Below are positions 1 to 5,501 of a stretch of 6,249 nt of DNA, piece after piece (position 1 is the stretch's first letter; the number at the start of each line of letters is the position of its first letter). The DNA is from JAMCXS01 sp964459065 (lineage in GTDB: Bacteria; Acidobacteriota; Terriglobia; UBA7540): contig CAYWMN010000229.1 in the NCBI GenBank assembly GCA_964459065.1, forward strand, positions 1 through 6,249, read 5' to 3'. Made by a program: the position numbers and the translations under genes. The notes beneath the pieces are model-generated. The model saw only the letters and a list, made by a program, of their open reading frames with translations, did no database searches and had not been told where the DNA came from.

Positions 1-1680
1 GCGGAGGCTGACGAGGTTCCCCTTGAGCGTGTGGCGCCAGCGCAGGGCTCGGGCCGCGCGGCAGGCTTCCATTACCGGCTTGCCATGCTTGACGCCCAGG
101 CAGCGCCCGCCCTGGGACCGCAGAGCCCCCTTGGAGGTAACGACCCATTTTTCATCCGGAGTGCCCTGGCAGAGTTCCACTTTTCCCGGAGCGGCCAGGC
201 AGCGGCTGTAATGATGAAGGGTGCGATGATGGCGGTCGGGATTGGTGGTCATGATGATGGCGCCGGTGCGCGACGGCCGCCCGCAGCGGGCCGAAGGGTG
301 AATGCGCCAGATGGCGGTATCGTGAGGCGCAACCTCGGCCTCAAGAGCGGATATCGCGGATTGCCGGCTGCCGTTCCACAGATTCCGCGCGTCCAGGCGG
401 CATCCGCCGGCGGTTGCAAAGCCAAGCTCGGCCGGGCGCAATCGGACCCGGATGGGCGCCTCGCTGTGATTAAGGACCGCCACGGCATCATCACCCCCGG
501 CAAGCGGCTTGAACAGAACGTCCATGGCCGGACTTCGCCGCACCAGCGTGGCCATGCGGCCCAACGGATCCTGGTCAATCGCGATCACGGCGCGATTGCC
601 GACAATGGCGAGCGCCGCGGGGCCGAGCTTCGCAACGTCCGAACTCAGAATGAGCGGCGCGGACATCATGCTCCACAAAGCCAGTTGACTGCGGCTTTCC
701 GCCAGGCTCAGGCCGCTGTCGCCCGCGATGATGAAGTCCGCGTCGTTCCAGTTGCCGGGTTTCTGAAACCTTCCCAGCGGCAGGTTGTAAGCGTAATTCC
801 ACAACACGCTTGGAAAGCGCGGCGCGTCAGGGTCGTTCGCATGGTAATTGGCCATGTCAGAACCTTCCCGCCACAGCTGGCCGTAATGGCGGACCCAGCT
901 CAGCACGTCATACCATTGCGGCGTGCCCTGGAAGTAGGCAGGGGCCGATTCTGAAAACACGATGGGCCGGCCCACGCTTTTGAGCGCCCGGCTCTCGGTG
1001 GCATAGGCCTTGCGGAAGGCGGCCACTTTGGTGCTGCCCGGGGCCACGTAGACGTTGCAGGCGTCCAGCTTGAGGTAATCCACGCCCCAGGAGGCAAAAA
1101 GCCGGGCATCCTGGAAAAAGTGGTCTTTGCCGCCGCCCTTCGGCTGGCCGCTGCCTGCCAGGCGGTCGCAGGTTTCGGCGCCGGCATCTTCATAGATGCC
1201 GAACTTCAGGCCCAGCGCGTGCACGGCGTCTGCCACGGCTTTCATTCCATGCGGAAATTTCTTAGGATTCGGCTGCAGGTTGCCGCTCGAGTCGCGTTCT
1301 TTCTGCATCCAGCAATCGTCAATCGTCACGGTGTCGAACCCGCGCGCGGCAAGGCCCGTTGCGACCAGCGCCCTGGCGTTCGAAAGGATTGTCTTTGCCG
1401 TGTAGCCGCACTGGTAGTGGGCCCAGTCGTTCCAGCCCATGGGCGGAGTTGAAGACAGCATCTTCAGGCTTCCCGAAGAGGCGGGAAATGCGGAAACCGC
1501 CGCGCCCGAAATGCAGGCCAGCAACAGGAATAACGGTATCACGCGCAACATGCGGCCGGGCAAAGACGCGGCTGCAGGTTGAGGGAAACTCGCGCCGATC
1601 GCATTCCGAGCCGCGTCGTGTTCCTCAGCATTCAAGCTGGGCGATGGTGGATTGCTTAAGTCAAAACGATGGTTGAGCAC
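1..1680 (-). CDS. Secreted GH27 alpha-galactosidase / alpha-N-acetylgalactosaminidase with C-terminal ricin-type lectin domain (3' end cut by window edge)
   Basis: The frame is open from 1680 to the left edge (560 codons, no stop seen). Numbering here starts at the Met at 1551. Residues 1-22 form a signal peptide (MLRVIPLFLLLACISG, then AVSA). The GH27 (melibiase) barrel spans about 34-330, a beta-sandwich about 335-417, and a ricin-type beta-trefoil about 423 to the edge, with recurring RCL units and a Trp-containing repeat end. Seen GH27 landmarks: PPMGWNDW (36-43), IDDCW (77-81), nucleophile Asp163 in LKLDAC, acid/base Asp232 in LWREGSD, and WNDAD (268-272). The family hydrolyses terminal alpha-linked galactose or N-acetylgalactosamine with retention, and the signal peptide implies action outside the cytoplasm. 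The C2-recognition loop reads FSESAPAY (199-206), nearer to human NAGA than to GLA. The start is chosen as GTG 1680 because GGAGGTG lies 10 bases upstream; ATG 1551 has no Shine-Dalgarno but begins the signal peptide directly. Family call sure; substrate and start less so. Confidence 0.93.
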   Translation of the reverse strand, partial: MLNHRFDLSNPPSPSLNAEEHDAARNAIGASFPQPAAASLPGRMLRVIPLFLLLACISGAAVSAFPASSGSLKMLSSTPPMGWNDWAHYQCGYTAKTILSNARALVATGLAARGFDTVTIDDCWMQKERDSSGNLQPNPKKFPHGMKAVADAVHALGLKFGIYEDAGAETCDRLAGSGQPKGGGKDHFFQDARLFASWGVDYLKLDACNVYVAPGSTKVAAFRKAYATESRALKSVGRPIVFSESAPAYFQGTPQWYDVLSWVRHYGQLWREGSDMANYHANDPDAPRFPSVLWNYAYNLPLGRFQKPGNWNDADFIIAGDSGLSLAESRSQLALWSMMSAPLILSSDVAKLGPAALAIVGNRAVIAIDQDPLGRMATLVRRSPAMDVLFKPLAGGDDAVAVLNHSEAPIRVRLRPAELGFATAGGCRLDARNLWNGSRQSAISALEAEVAPHDTAIWRIHPSARCGRPSRTGAIIMTTNPDRHHRTLHHYSRCLAAPGKVELCQGTPDEKWVVTSKGALRSQGGRCLGVKHGKPVMEACRAARALRWRHTLKGNLVSLR

Positions 1681-1690
1681 TGCGAAAGCA

Positions 1691-1696
1691 CCTCCC
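1691..1696 (-). promoter_or_regulatory. Shine-Dalgarno for the GTG start at 1680
   Basis: On the minus strand the sequence reads GGGAGG followed by TGCTTTCGCA and then GTG. GGAGGTG is a seven-base match to the extended anti-Shine-Dalgarno complement, 10 bases before an in-frame GTG. The 43 codons between this GTG and the Met at 1551 contain no stop. No comparable site precedes 1551, so this site decides the start in favour of 1680. Confidence 0.6.
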
Positions 1697-1725
1697 GTGC
1701 TGGGTATTGATGAAGGACAGAGAAA

Positions 1726-1754
1726 AGTAAAACTTTGGCAGAGCAAGTTGTCAA
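1726..1754 (-). promoter_or_regulatory. Sigma70-type promoter for the GH27 gene
   Basis: The minus strand carries a perfect TTGACA -35 box (1754 to 1749), a 17-base spacer and TTTACT (1731 to 1726; four of six matches to TATAAT). The predicted transcript would begin near 1719 and run about 39 bases to the GTG at 1680, passing the Shine-Dalgarno. Against the Met at 1551 the leader would be about 168 bases. Predicted from sequence only. Confidence 0.5.
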
Positions 1755-1755
1755 G

Positions 1756-1767
1756 GTATATTCATAC
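1756..1767. promoter_or_regulatory. Possible operator: inverted repeat GTAT-N4-ATAC next to the GH27 -35 box
   Basis: GTATATTCATAC is an inverted repeat with four-base arms. With a one-base bulge the arms extend to AAG and CTT on the outside. It sits directly upstream of the TTGACA box, where an activator or repressor could bind. The arms are short and AT-rich, so chance is a real alternative, and no regulator gene is adjacent. Confidence 0.22.
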
Positions 1768-1782
1768 ACTTTGAGGTCTGCT

Positions 1783-1798
1783 GCGCCCGGACGGGCGC
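1783..1798. repeat. GC-rich inverted repeat (GCGCCC-GGAC-GGGCGC)
   Basis: A perfect six-base stem with a four-base loop lies upstream of the GH27 promoter. There is no T-tract on either side, so it does not look like a complete intrinsic terminator. Its role is unknown. Confidence 0.3.
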
Positions 1799-1892
1799 GC
1801 CAGGCGGCGCACCGGCAGCATGCCGCATAGCGCCTTCAGATCGGGTGTAGAGGCGGGCCGCTGAGCGTGGGCAGGGCACGATTGACCCAAAC

Positions 1893-1910
1893 CCCACGGT
1901 ACCGCGTGGG
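1893..1910. repeat. Inverted repeat CCCACG-N6-CGTGGG
   Basis: Perfect six-base arms flank GTACCG in the intergenic region. A second palindrome, GCGAATTCGC, follows after four bases. The pair may be a transcription-factor site or a weak hairpin. No regulator or known consensus was recognised. Confidence 0.28.
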
Positions 1911-1949
1911 AAATGCGAATTCGCCGTTTTCTCCATGTTGCCGGGAGAT

Positions 1950-2105
1950 TGCCGATATGATTAAACAGAGATTAGAGCGTTGCTCCCGTGGCGGAGAGTC
2001 ACGGAACATCCAGGGGTAAGTCTGGAACCTTTCCGCCCGAAGGCTCCGTTGCCAGGGCATCCGGCAGCCGGGAATACCCATCGAACCGTTTGGTGAAAAT
2101 CGGCA
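1950..2105 (+). ncRNA. Candidate structured RNA (hairpin-dense leader or small RNA), family not recognised
   Basis: TGCCGAT at 1950-1956 is perfectly complementary to ATCGGCA at 2099-2105, and AAAC (1963-1966) can pair with GTTT (2088-2091) just inside. The enclosed sequence contains consecutive short hairpins: GAGC/GCTC (1975-1985), CCGTG/CACGG (1986-2004), CCAG/CTGG (2010-2025), a two-step stem GCCC-GGC/GCC-GGGC (2035-2058) and CCGG-CAG-CCGG (2061-2071). Together they suggest a compact multi-branched fold of about 155 nt on the plus strand, ending about 190 bases before lon. I could not match it to a riboswitch consensus. 6S RNA has a similar size and is often missed, but I see no clear central-bubble architecture. 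Part of the pairing is expected by chance in GC-rich DNA, so confidence is low. Confidence 0.27.
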
Positions 2106-2117
2106 TCTATATGTTAT
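2090..2117 (+). promoter_or_regulatory. Weak distal promoter candidate for lon
   Basis: TTGGTG (2090-2095), a 16-base spacer and TGTTAT (2112-2117; four of six to TATAAT) lie at the start of an AT-richer stretch. It overlaps the 3' arm of the candidate structured RNA, so both readings may not hold together. No heat-shock signal is visible: there is no CIRCE repeat and no sigma32-like CTTGAA/CCCCAT pair. Confidence 0.22.
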
Positions 2118-2170
2118 GTAGGGTCGAATTTACCGAACTCGGTCAGCCACAACATTTTGGTAGGATTCCG

Positions 2171-2199
2171 TTTAGAGGGCGGTGGAGTCTCCGTATTAG
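2171..2199 (+). promoter_or_regulatory. Weak proximal promoter candidate for lon
   Basis: TTTAGA (2171-2176), a 17-base spacer and TATTAG (2194-2199) each match the sigma70 consensus at four of six positions. Transcription would start near 2206, giving lon a leader of about 87 bases. It is an alternative to the distal candidate, and neither is strong. Confidence 0.22.
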
Positions 2200-2227
2200 A
2201 ATAATGAAGAAGGCTTTGAAATCCATA

Positions 2228-2266
2228 GAGTTAACATGTGGGAGACCAGAAAGCAGGGGTCAACTC
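2228..2266 (+). promoter_or_regulatory. Leader hairpin just upstream of the lon ribosome-binding region
   Basis: GAGTTAAC (2228-2235) pairs with GTCAACTC (2259-2266) at seven of eight positions. An overlapping alternative, GACC (2244-2247) with GGTC (2258-2261), competes for part of the same 3' arm. The stem ends a few bases before the purine-rich GAAGGGAAGA at 2271-2280, so it could influence translation. No ligand or regulator is suggested by the sequence. Confidence 0.25.
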
Positions 2267-2292
2267 TGTAGAAGGGAAGACCAACCATAACG

Positions 2293-4668
2293 ATGAGCGA
2301 TAAACTGAATAAATCCATTGAATTCAAAAATCTGGCGATTCTGCCGGTTCGAGACACGGTTTTGTTTCCGAATGCTATCCTGCCGCTCACGGTGGGACGC
2401 GAAAGCTCGCTTGAGCTGATCAACTCCCTGCCCGAGGGCGAGAAGTACATCGGTGTGTTTGCGCAGCGCGACCCGCGCGTGGATGCGCCGCAGCCGGCGG
2501 ACCTTTACCAGATCGGCGCAGTGGCGTTCGTCCACAAAATCATTAAACTTCCCACGCAAAGCCTTTTTATTTTTGTTGAAGGGCTGCAGCGAATTGCGCT
2601 CGAAGAAGTTTTGCAGACCGAGCCCTACCTGCGCGCCGGAGTCAAGCCTTTGCCGGACGTGCTCCCGGCGGAAAAGGGATCGGACTTTGACGCCCTGGCG
2701 CGCAGCGTGATGAACTTGTTCCAGCAGGTCGTCCAGCTTTCGCCCACCTTGTCGGACGACTTGCAGACCGTGGTGATCAATATCGACGATCCGGCCCGCC
2801 TGGCGGACTTTATTGCCGCCAACCTTCCCTCGCTTTCCAGCACGGAAAAGCAGGAGCTGCTTGAGAGCCTTGAACTTCAATCGCGCCTCCATCGCCTGAA
2901 CCATCTGCTGGCGCGGGAAGTCGAAGTGCTGCAACTTCGCTCCAAAATTCAATCCGACGTGCAGGATCAAGTGACGCAAACCCAGCGCGAGTATTATCTG
3001 CGCGAGCAGCTCAAAGCCATTCAGAAGGAGCTGGGCGAGGCGGACGAGCATCAGGAAATCGAGGAGTTGCGCAAAAAAATCGACGCGGCCGGCATGACGG
3101 AGGAAGCCCGCAAAGAAGCTCTGCGCGAGCTCGGCCGGCTGGCCAAGATGTCGCCGGCGGCGGCCGACTATCATGTGACGCGCACCTATCTGGACTGGCT
3201 GGTCGCGTTGCCCTGGAACAAGATCAGTGAATTGAAGGTGGACATCGCCAAGGCTAAGAACGTCCTGGATGAAGACCACTACAACCTGGAAAAGGTGAAG
3301 GAGCGGATTCTTGACTACCTGGCCGTCTTGCAATTGAAGCCGCAGCATAAAGGCCCCCTGCTCTGCTTCGTGGGGCCGCCCGGAGTCGGCAAGACGTCGC
3401 TGGGCAAATCCATCGCCCGGGCTCTCGACCGGAAATTCATCCGCTTGTCGCTGGGCGGGACTCACGACGAAGCGGAGATCCGCGGGCATCGCCGGACTTA
3501 TATCGGCGCGCTTCCGGGGCAAATCATGCAGGGAATCCGGCGCGCCGAGACGCGTGATCCGGTCTTCATGCTGGATGAAGTGGACAAAATTGGCCGCGAT
3601 TTCCGCGGCGATCCATCTTCCGCCCTGCTGGAAGTTCTCGATCCGGAACAGAACTCGCATTTCCGGGACAACTATCTCGACGTCCAGTTCGATCTCTCCC
3701 GGGTGCTGTTTATCTGCACGGCAAACGTTTTTGATACGATTCCGCCGCCCCTGCTCGACCGCATGGAAGTGCTGGAATTGCAGGGTTACACGGAAGAAGA
3801 GAAGATCGAAATCGCAATCCGGCACCTGATTCCCAAGCAGACCGAAGAAAACGGGGTTGCGCTCGGCGAACAGATTGAATTCACGCGCGAGGCAATCGCC
3901 TCAATTATCCGCCACTACACACGCGAGGCTGGCGTGAGAAACCTGGAGCGCGAAATCGGAACGCTTTGCCGCAAGCAGGCGCGCAAGCTTGCCGAGGGCA
4001 GCACCGAAAAACTGACCGTCACGTCGGACAACCTGGGAGAGTTTCTGGGCGTTCAGCGTTTTCGCCTGGAAACCGAACTGGTGGACCGCACCCGCGAGCC
4101 GGGCGTTGCCGTGGGGCTCGCCTGGACGCCGACGGGCGGCGACATCCTCTTTGTGGAAGCGAACTCGATGAAGGGCGGCAAGAACTTCACCATGACCGGG
4201 CACGTGGGGAAGGTCATGCAGGAATCGATGCAGGCCGCGCTCGCCTGGGTGCGCGCCCATGCGGCGGAGTACGGCATCGATCCGGACTTTTTCCAGTCGC
4301 AGGACATCCACATTCACGTCCCCGCCGGGGCGATTCCGAAAGATGGCCCCTCAGCCGGCATTACCATGGTAACGGCGCTGGTGTCGGCGCTGGCCCGCCG
4401 GCCCATTCGCTCGCGCCTGGCGATGACGGGTGAAATTACCTTGAGCGGGCAGGTTCTGCCGGTGGGCGGCATCAAGGAAAAGGTTCTGGCGGCGCGGCGC
4501 GCCGGCGTCACCCAAGTGGTGCTGCCTGCTGAAAACGAGCCCAACGTTAAGGAAGACTTGTCCGATGATTTGATGCAGGGGCTTGAGCTGCGCTATGTGA
4601 AAACCATCCGCGAAGCGGTGGATCTGGCGCTTGAGAAGGCGAAGGCGCCCGCAACCGTCCCTGCGTGA
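2293..4668 (+). CDS. lon: ATP-dependent protease Lon (endopeptidase La)
   Basis: Full-length 791-residue LonA; E. coli Lon is 784. It is a cytoplasmic homo-oligomeric AAA+ serine protease that unfolds and degrades damaged and short-lived regulatory proteins. Domains in order: N-terminal substrate-binding domain (about 12-205, opening LAILPVRDTVLFPNAILPL), helical/coiled-coil linker (about 210-310), AAA+ module (about 320-560) and C-terminal peptidase (about 590-783). Visible residues: Walker A GPPGVGKT (361-368), Walker B VFMLDE (424-429), sensor-1 Asn478, arginine finger Arg490, sensor-2 Arg549 in GVRNLER, catalytic Ser687 in DGPSAG and Lys730 in GGIKEK, at the 43-residue spacing seen in E. 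coli (Ser679/Lys722). ATG 2293 is the only sensible start because the conserved N-terminus follows at once. Its Shine-Dalgarno is poor: AAGGG lies about 16 bases upstream. It is monocistronic here, divergent from the GH27 gene and convergent with the methyltransferase gene. No defects seen. Confidence 0.99.
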   Translation: MSDKLNKSIEFKNLAILPVRDTVLFPNAILPLTVGRESSLELINSLPEGEKYIGVFAQRDPRVDAPQPADLYQIGAVAFVHKIIKLPTQSLFIFVEGLQRIALEEVLQTEPYLRAGVKPLPDVLPAEKGSDFDALARSVMNLFQQVVQLSPTLSDDLQTVVINIDDPARLADFIAANLPSLSSTEKQELLESLELQSRLHRLNHLLAREVEVLQLRSKIQSDVQDQVTQTQREYYLREQLKAIQKELGEADEHQEIEELRKKIDAAGMTEEARKEALRELGRLAKMSPAAADYHVTRTYLDWLVALPWNKISELKVDIAKAKNVLDEDHYNLEKVKERILDYLAVLQLKPQHKGPLLCFVGPPGVGKTSLGKSIARALDRKFIRLSLGGTHDEAEIRGHRRTYIGALPGQIMQGIRRAETRDPVFMLDEVDKIGRDFRGDPSSALLEVLDPEQNSHFRDNYLDVQFDLSRVLFICTANVFDTIPPPLLDRMEVLELQGYTEEEKIEIAIRHLIPKQTEENGVALGEQIEFTREAIASIIRHYTREAGVRNLEREIGTLCRKQARKLAEGSTEKLTVTSDNLGEFLGVQRFRLETELVDRTREPGVAVGLAWTPTGGDILFVEANSMKGGKNFTMTGHVGKVMQESMQAALAWVRAHAAEYGIDPDFFQSQDIHIHVPAGAIPKDGPSAGITMVTALVSALARRPIRSRLAMTGEITLSGQVLPVGGIKEKVLAARRAGVTQVVLPAENEPNVKEDLSDDLMQGLELRYVKTIREAVDLALEKAKAPATVPA

Positions 4669-4723
4669 GCGCGTCCTGGCTTACGCTTGCGGCGAATGTC
4701 AACAGCAAGCCTGAATCCCTGAA

Positions 4724-4745
4724 GCGACGTTCGTTCGAACGCCGC
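4724..4745. terminator. Hairpin between the convergent lon and methyltransferase genes, possible bidirectional terminator
   Basis: GCGACGTTCG and CGAACGCCGC pair around TT, with a single A-C mismatch and a central CGTTCG/CGAACG palindrome. It sits 55 bases after the lon stop and 3 bases from the stop of the minus-strand gene, where a shared terminator is expected. There is no T-tract on either strand, so it is not a canonical intrinsic terminator. Confidence 0.4.
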
Positions 4746-4748
4746 TGG

Positions 4749-5408
4749 TCAGCGTTTCTTCAGAGTTACGGCCAGCCCGCGTCCCTGCATATAGAAAATG
4801 GTTTGTAGGTCCGGGTTGGTCGTCACTGCCTTCACGTAATCCGGAACCATGCCGACGTTATGGGCCAGGATCAGGCCCCCCGGTCGCACCAGCGGGAGAA
4901 TTTTGTTCAGGTAATCGACGTAGCCCTGTTTATCAGCGTCGATGAAGGCCACGTCGATCGGGCCTTCGAGCTTGGCGATCTGCTGGTGAGCGTTCCCTTC
5001 AATCACCGTCACCAGACGGGCGGCGCCCGCTGCTTTGAAGTGCCGGCGCGCCTCTGCCGCCCTCCGGTGGTTAATCTCAAACGTCGTCAGATGTCCGCCG
5101 GTCGCCTGGAGCGCCAGGCAAAACCAGAGGCCGGAATAGCCCGTGGAGGTCCCGATTTCCGCCACGCGCCTGGCGTTTGCCGCCTCCGTGAGCACCCACA
5201 AGGCCTCGCCGTCTTCGACGGGAACGTTGAGGTAGGTCTCATGGTTTTTCGCCATCCGGTCGAGTTCCGCCAGGATCTTTTTCTCGCCGGCGGTCTTGGC
5301 CAAAGGCGGGTTTGAAACAGGGGTCTGATTCCGCTGGCAGAAAAGCACCGCAGCCGTTGCCAGCACAACTGCTGCTGCGAGGGCGGTGCGCTTGGTTGCT
5401 CGTTGCAT
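4749..5408 (-). CDS. SAM-dependent O-methyltransferase (catechol/caffeoyl-CoA OMT-like) with N-terminal export or anchor segment
   Basis: This 219-residue protein has a basic N-terminus (MQRATKRT) and an Ala/Val-rich hydrophobic stretch (about 9-24) ending in VLFCQ, so it looks exported or membrane-anchored; Cys24 is a poor lipobox. A class I Rossmann methyltransferase follows. Motif I is VAEIGTSTGYSG (82-93), Glu111 ends beta-2 and would bind the SAM ribose, and IDADK (156-160) matches the COMT/CCoAOMT loop that carries a metal-ligand Asp and the catalytic Lys (COMT Asp141/Lys144). The next metal ligands, normally Asp-Asn, are His183-Asn184 in LILAHNV. The family transfers a methyl group from SAM to a hydroxyl, often a catechol, with a divalent metal; the substrate here cannot be read. 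The start is well supported: AAGGAGAG at 5415-5422 lies six bases before the ATG at 5408. It follows the upstream minus-strand gene after 83 bases, probably as one transcript. Confidence 0.9.
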   Translation of the reverse strand: MQRATKRTALAAAVVLATAAVLFCQRNQTPVSNPPLAKTAGEKKILAELDRMAKNHETYLNVPVEDGEALWVLTEAANARRVAEIGTSTGYSGLWFCLALQATGGHLTTFEINHRRAAEARRHFKAAGAARLVTVIEGNAHQQIAKLEGPIDVAFIDADKQGYVDYLNKILPLVRPGGLILAHNVGMVPDYVKAVTTNPDLQTIFYMQGRGLAVTLKKR

Positions 5409-5414
5409 GGTTCA

Positions 5415-5422
5415 CTCTCCTT
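5415..5422 (-). promoter_or_regulatory. Strong Shine-Dalgarno for the methyltransferase gene
   Basis: The minus strand reads AAGGAGAG, six bases before ATG 5408. It fixes the start at the Met that precedes the hydrophobic N-terminal segment, so that segment is translated and is not an annotation artefact. Confidence 0.7.
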
Positions 5423-5486
5423 TTCTACGGCGACGTTGGCCGTCCGGGAGAAATTGCAAACATCATGACCCAATGCTCAGAGAGCC

Positions 5487-5501
5487 GGCCGTTAACCGGC
5501 C
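5487..5501. repeat. Short GC hairpin over the stop codon of the right-edge gene
   Basis: GGCCG and CGGCC flank TTAAC, which contains the TAA stop of the minus-strand gene at 5492-5494. No T-tract follows, so termination is doubtful. It may be a weak attenuator between this gene and the methyltransferase gene. Confidence 0.25.

Larger units (their letters stand above)
1765..1949. other. Non-coding distal part of the divergent intergenic region
   Basis: I see no credible gene here. Short open frames exist on both strands but have no homology-like motifs and no Shine-Dalgarno. Besides the inverted repeat at 1783-1798, there is CCCACG-GTACCG-CGTGGG at 1893-1910 and the 10-base palindrome GCGAATTCGC at 1915-1924, which is followed by CGTTTT. 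These could be protein-binding sites or weak terminator-like structures. None has a recognisable consensus. Confidence 0.4.

Noticed and set aside
285..340. Possible frameshift in the GH27 gene where the beta-sandwich passes to the lectin domain
   Set aside because: The frame is open throughout, and lectin-type RCL repeats continue in the same frame after the His/Arg-rich linker, so no frameshift is needed.
31..954. Long plus-strand open frame (307 codons) opposite the GH27 gene
   Set aside because: It is antisense to a clearly recognisable GH27 enzyme with all catalytic motifs, and its own translation shows no recognisable domain.
1950..2105. Known riboswitch (SAM, TPP, cobalamin, c-di-GMP, glycine)
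   Set aside because: None of the conserved core sequences of these classes could be found by eye. The block is reported only as an unassigned structure.
1988..2290. 100-codon plus-strand open frame just before lon
   Set aside because: No Shine-Dalgarno, no recognisable motif and atypical composition. It overlaps the hairpin-dense stretch and ends three bases before the lon start, so it is better explained as non-coding.
2100..2292. Heat-shock control of lon through CIRCE, HAIR or a sigma32-type promoter
   Set aside because: No TTAGCACTC-N9-GAGTGCTAA, no CTTGAGT-N7-ACTCAAG and no CTTGAA/CCCCAT pair is present upstream of lon.
2260..3825. Long minus-strand open frame (521 codons) antisense to lon
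   Set aside because: It is fully covered by the intact lon gene in a GC-rich frame. Its translation is rich in Arg/Gln/Val/His with no domain motif, as expected for the complement of a real coding strand.
4860..5315. 151-codon plus-strand open frame opposite the methyltransferase gene
   Set aside because: It is antisense to a protein with clear SAM-binding motifs and a strong ribosome-binding site, and has no domain of its own.
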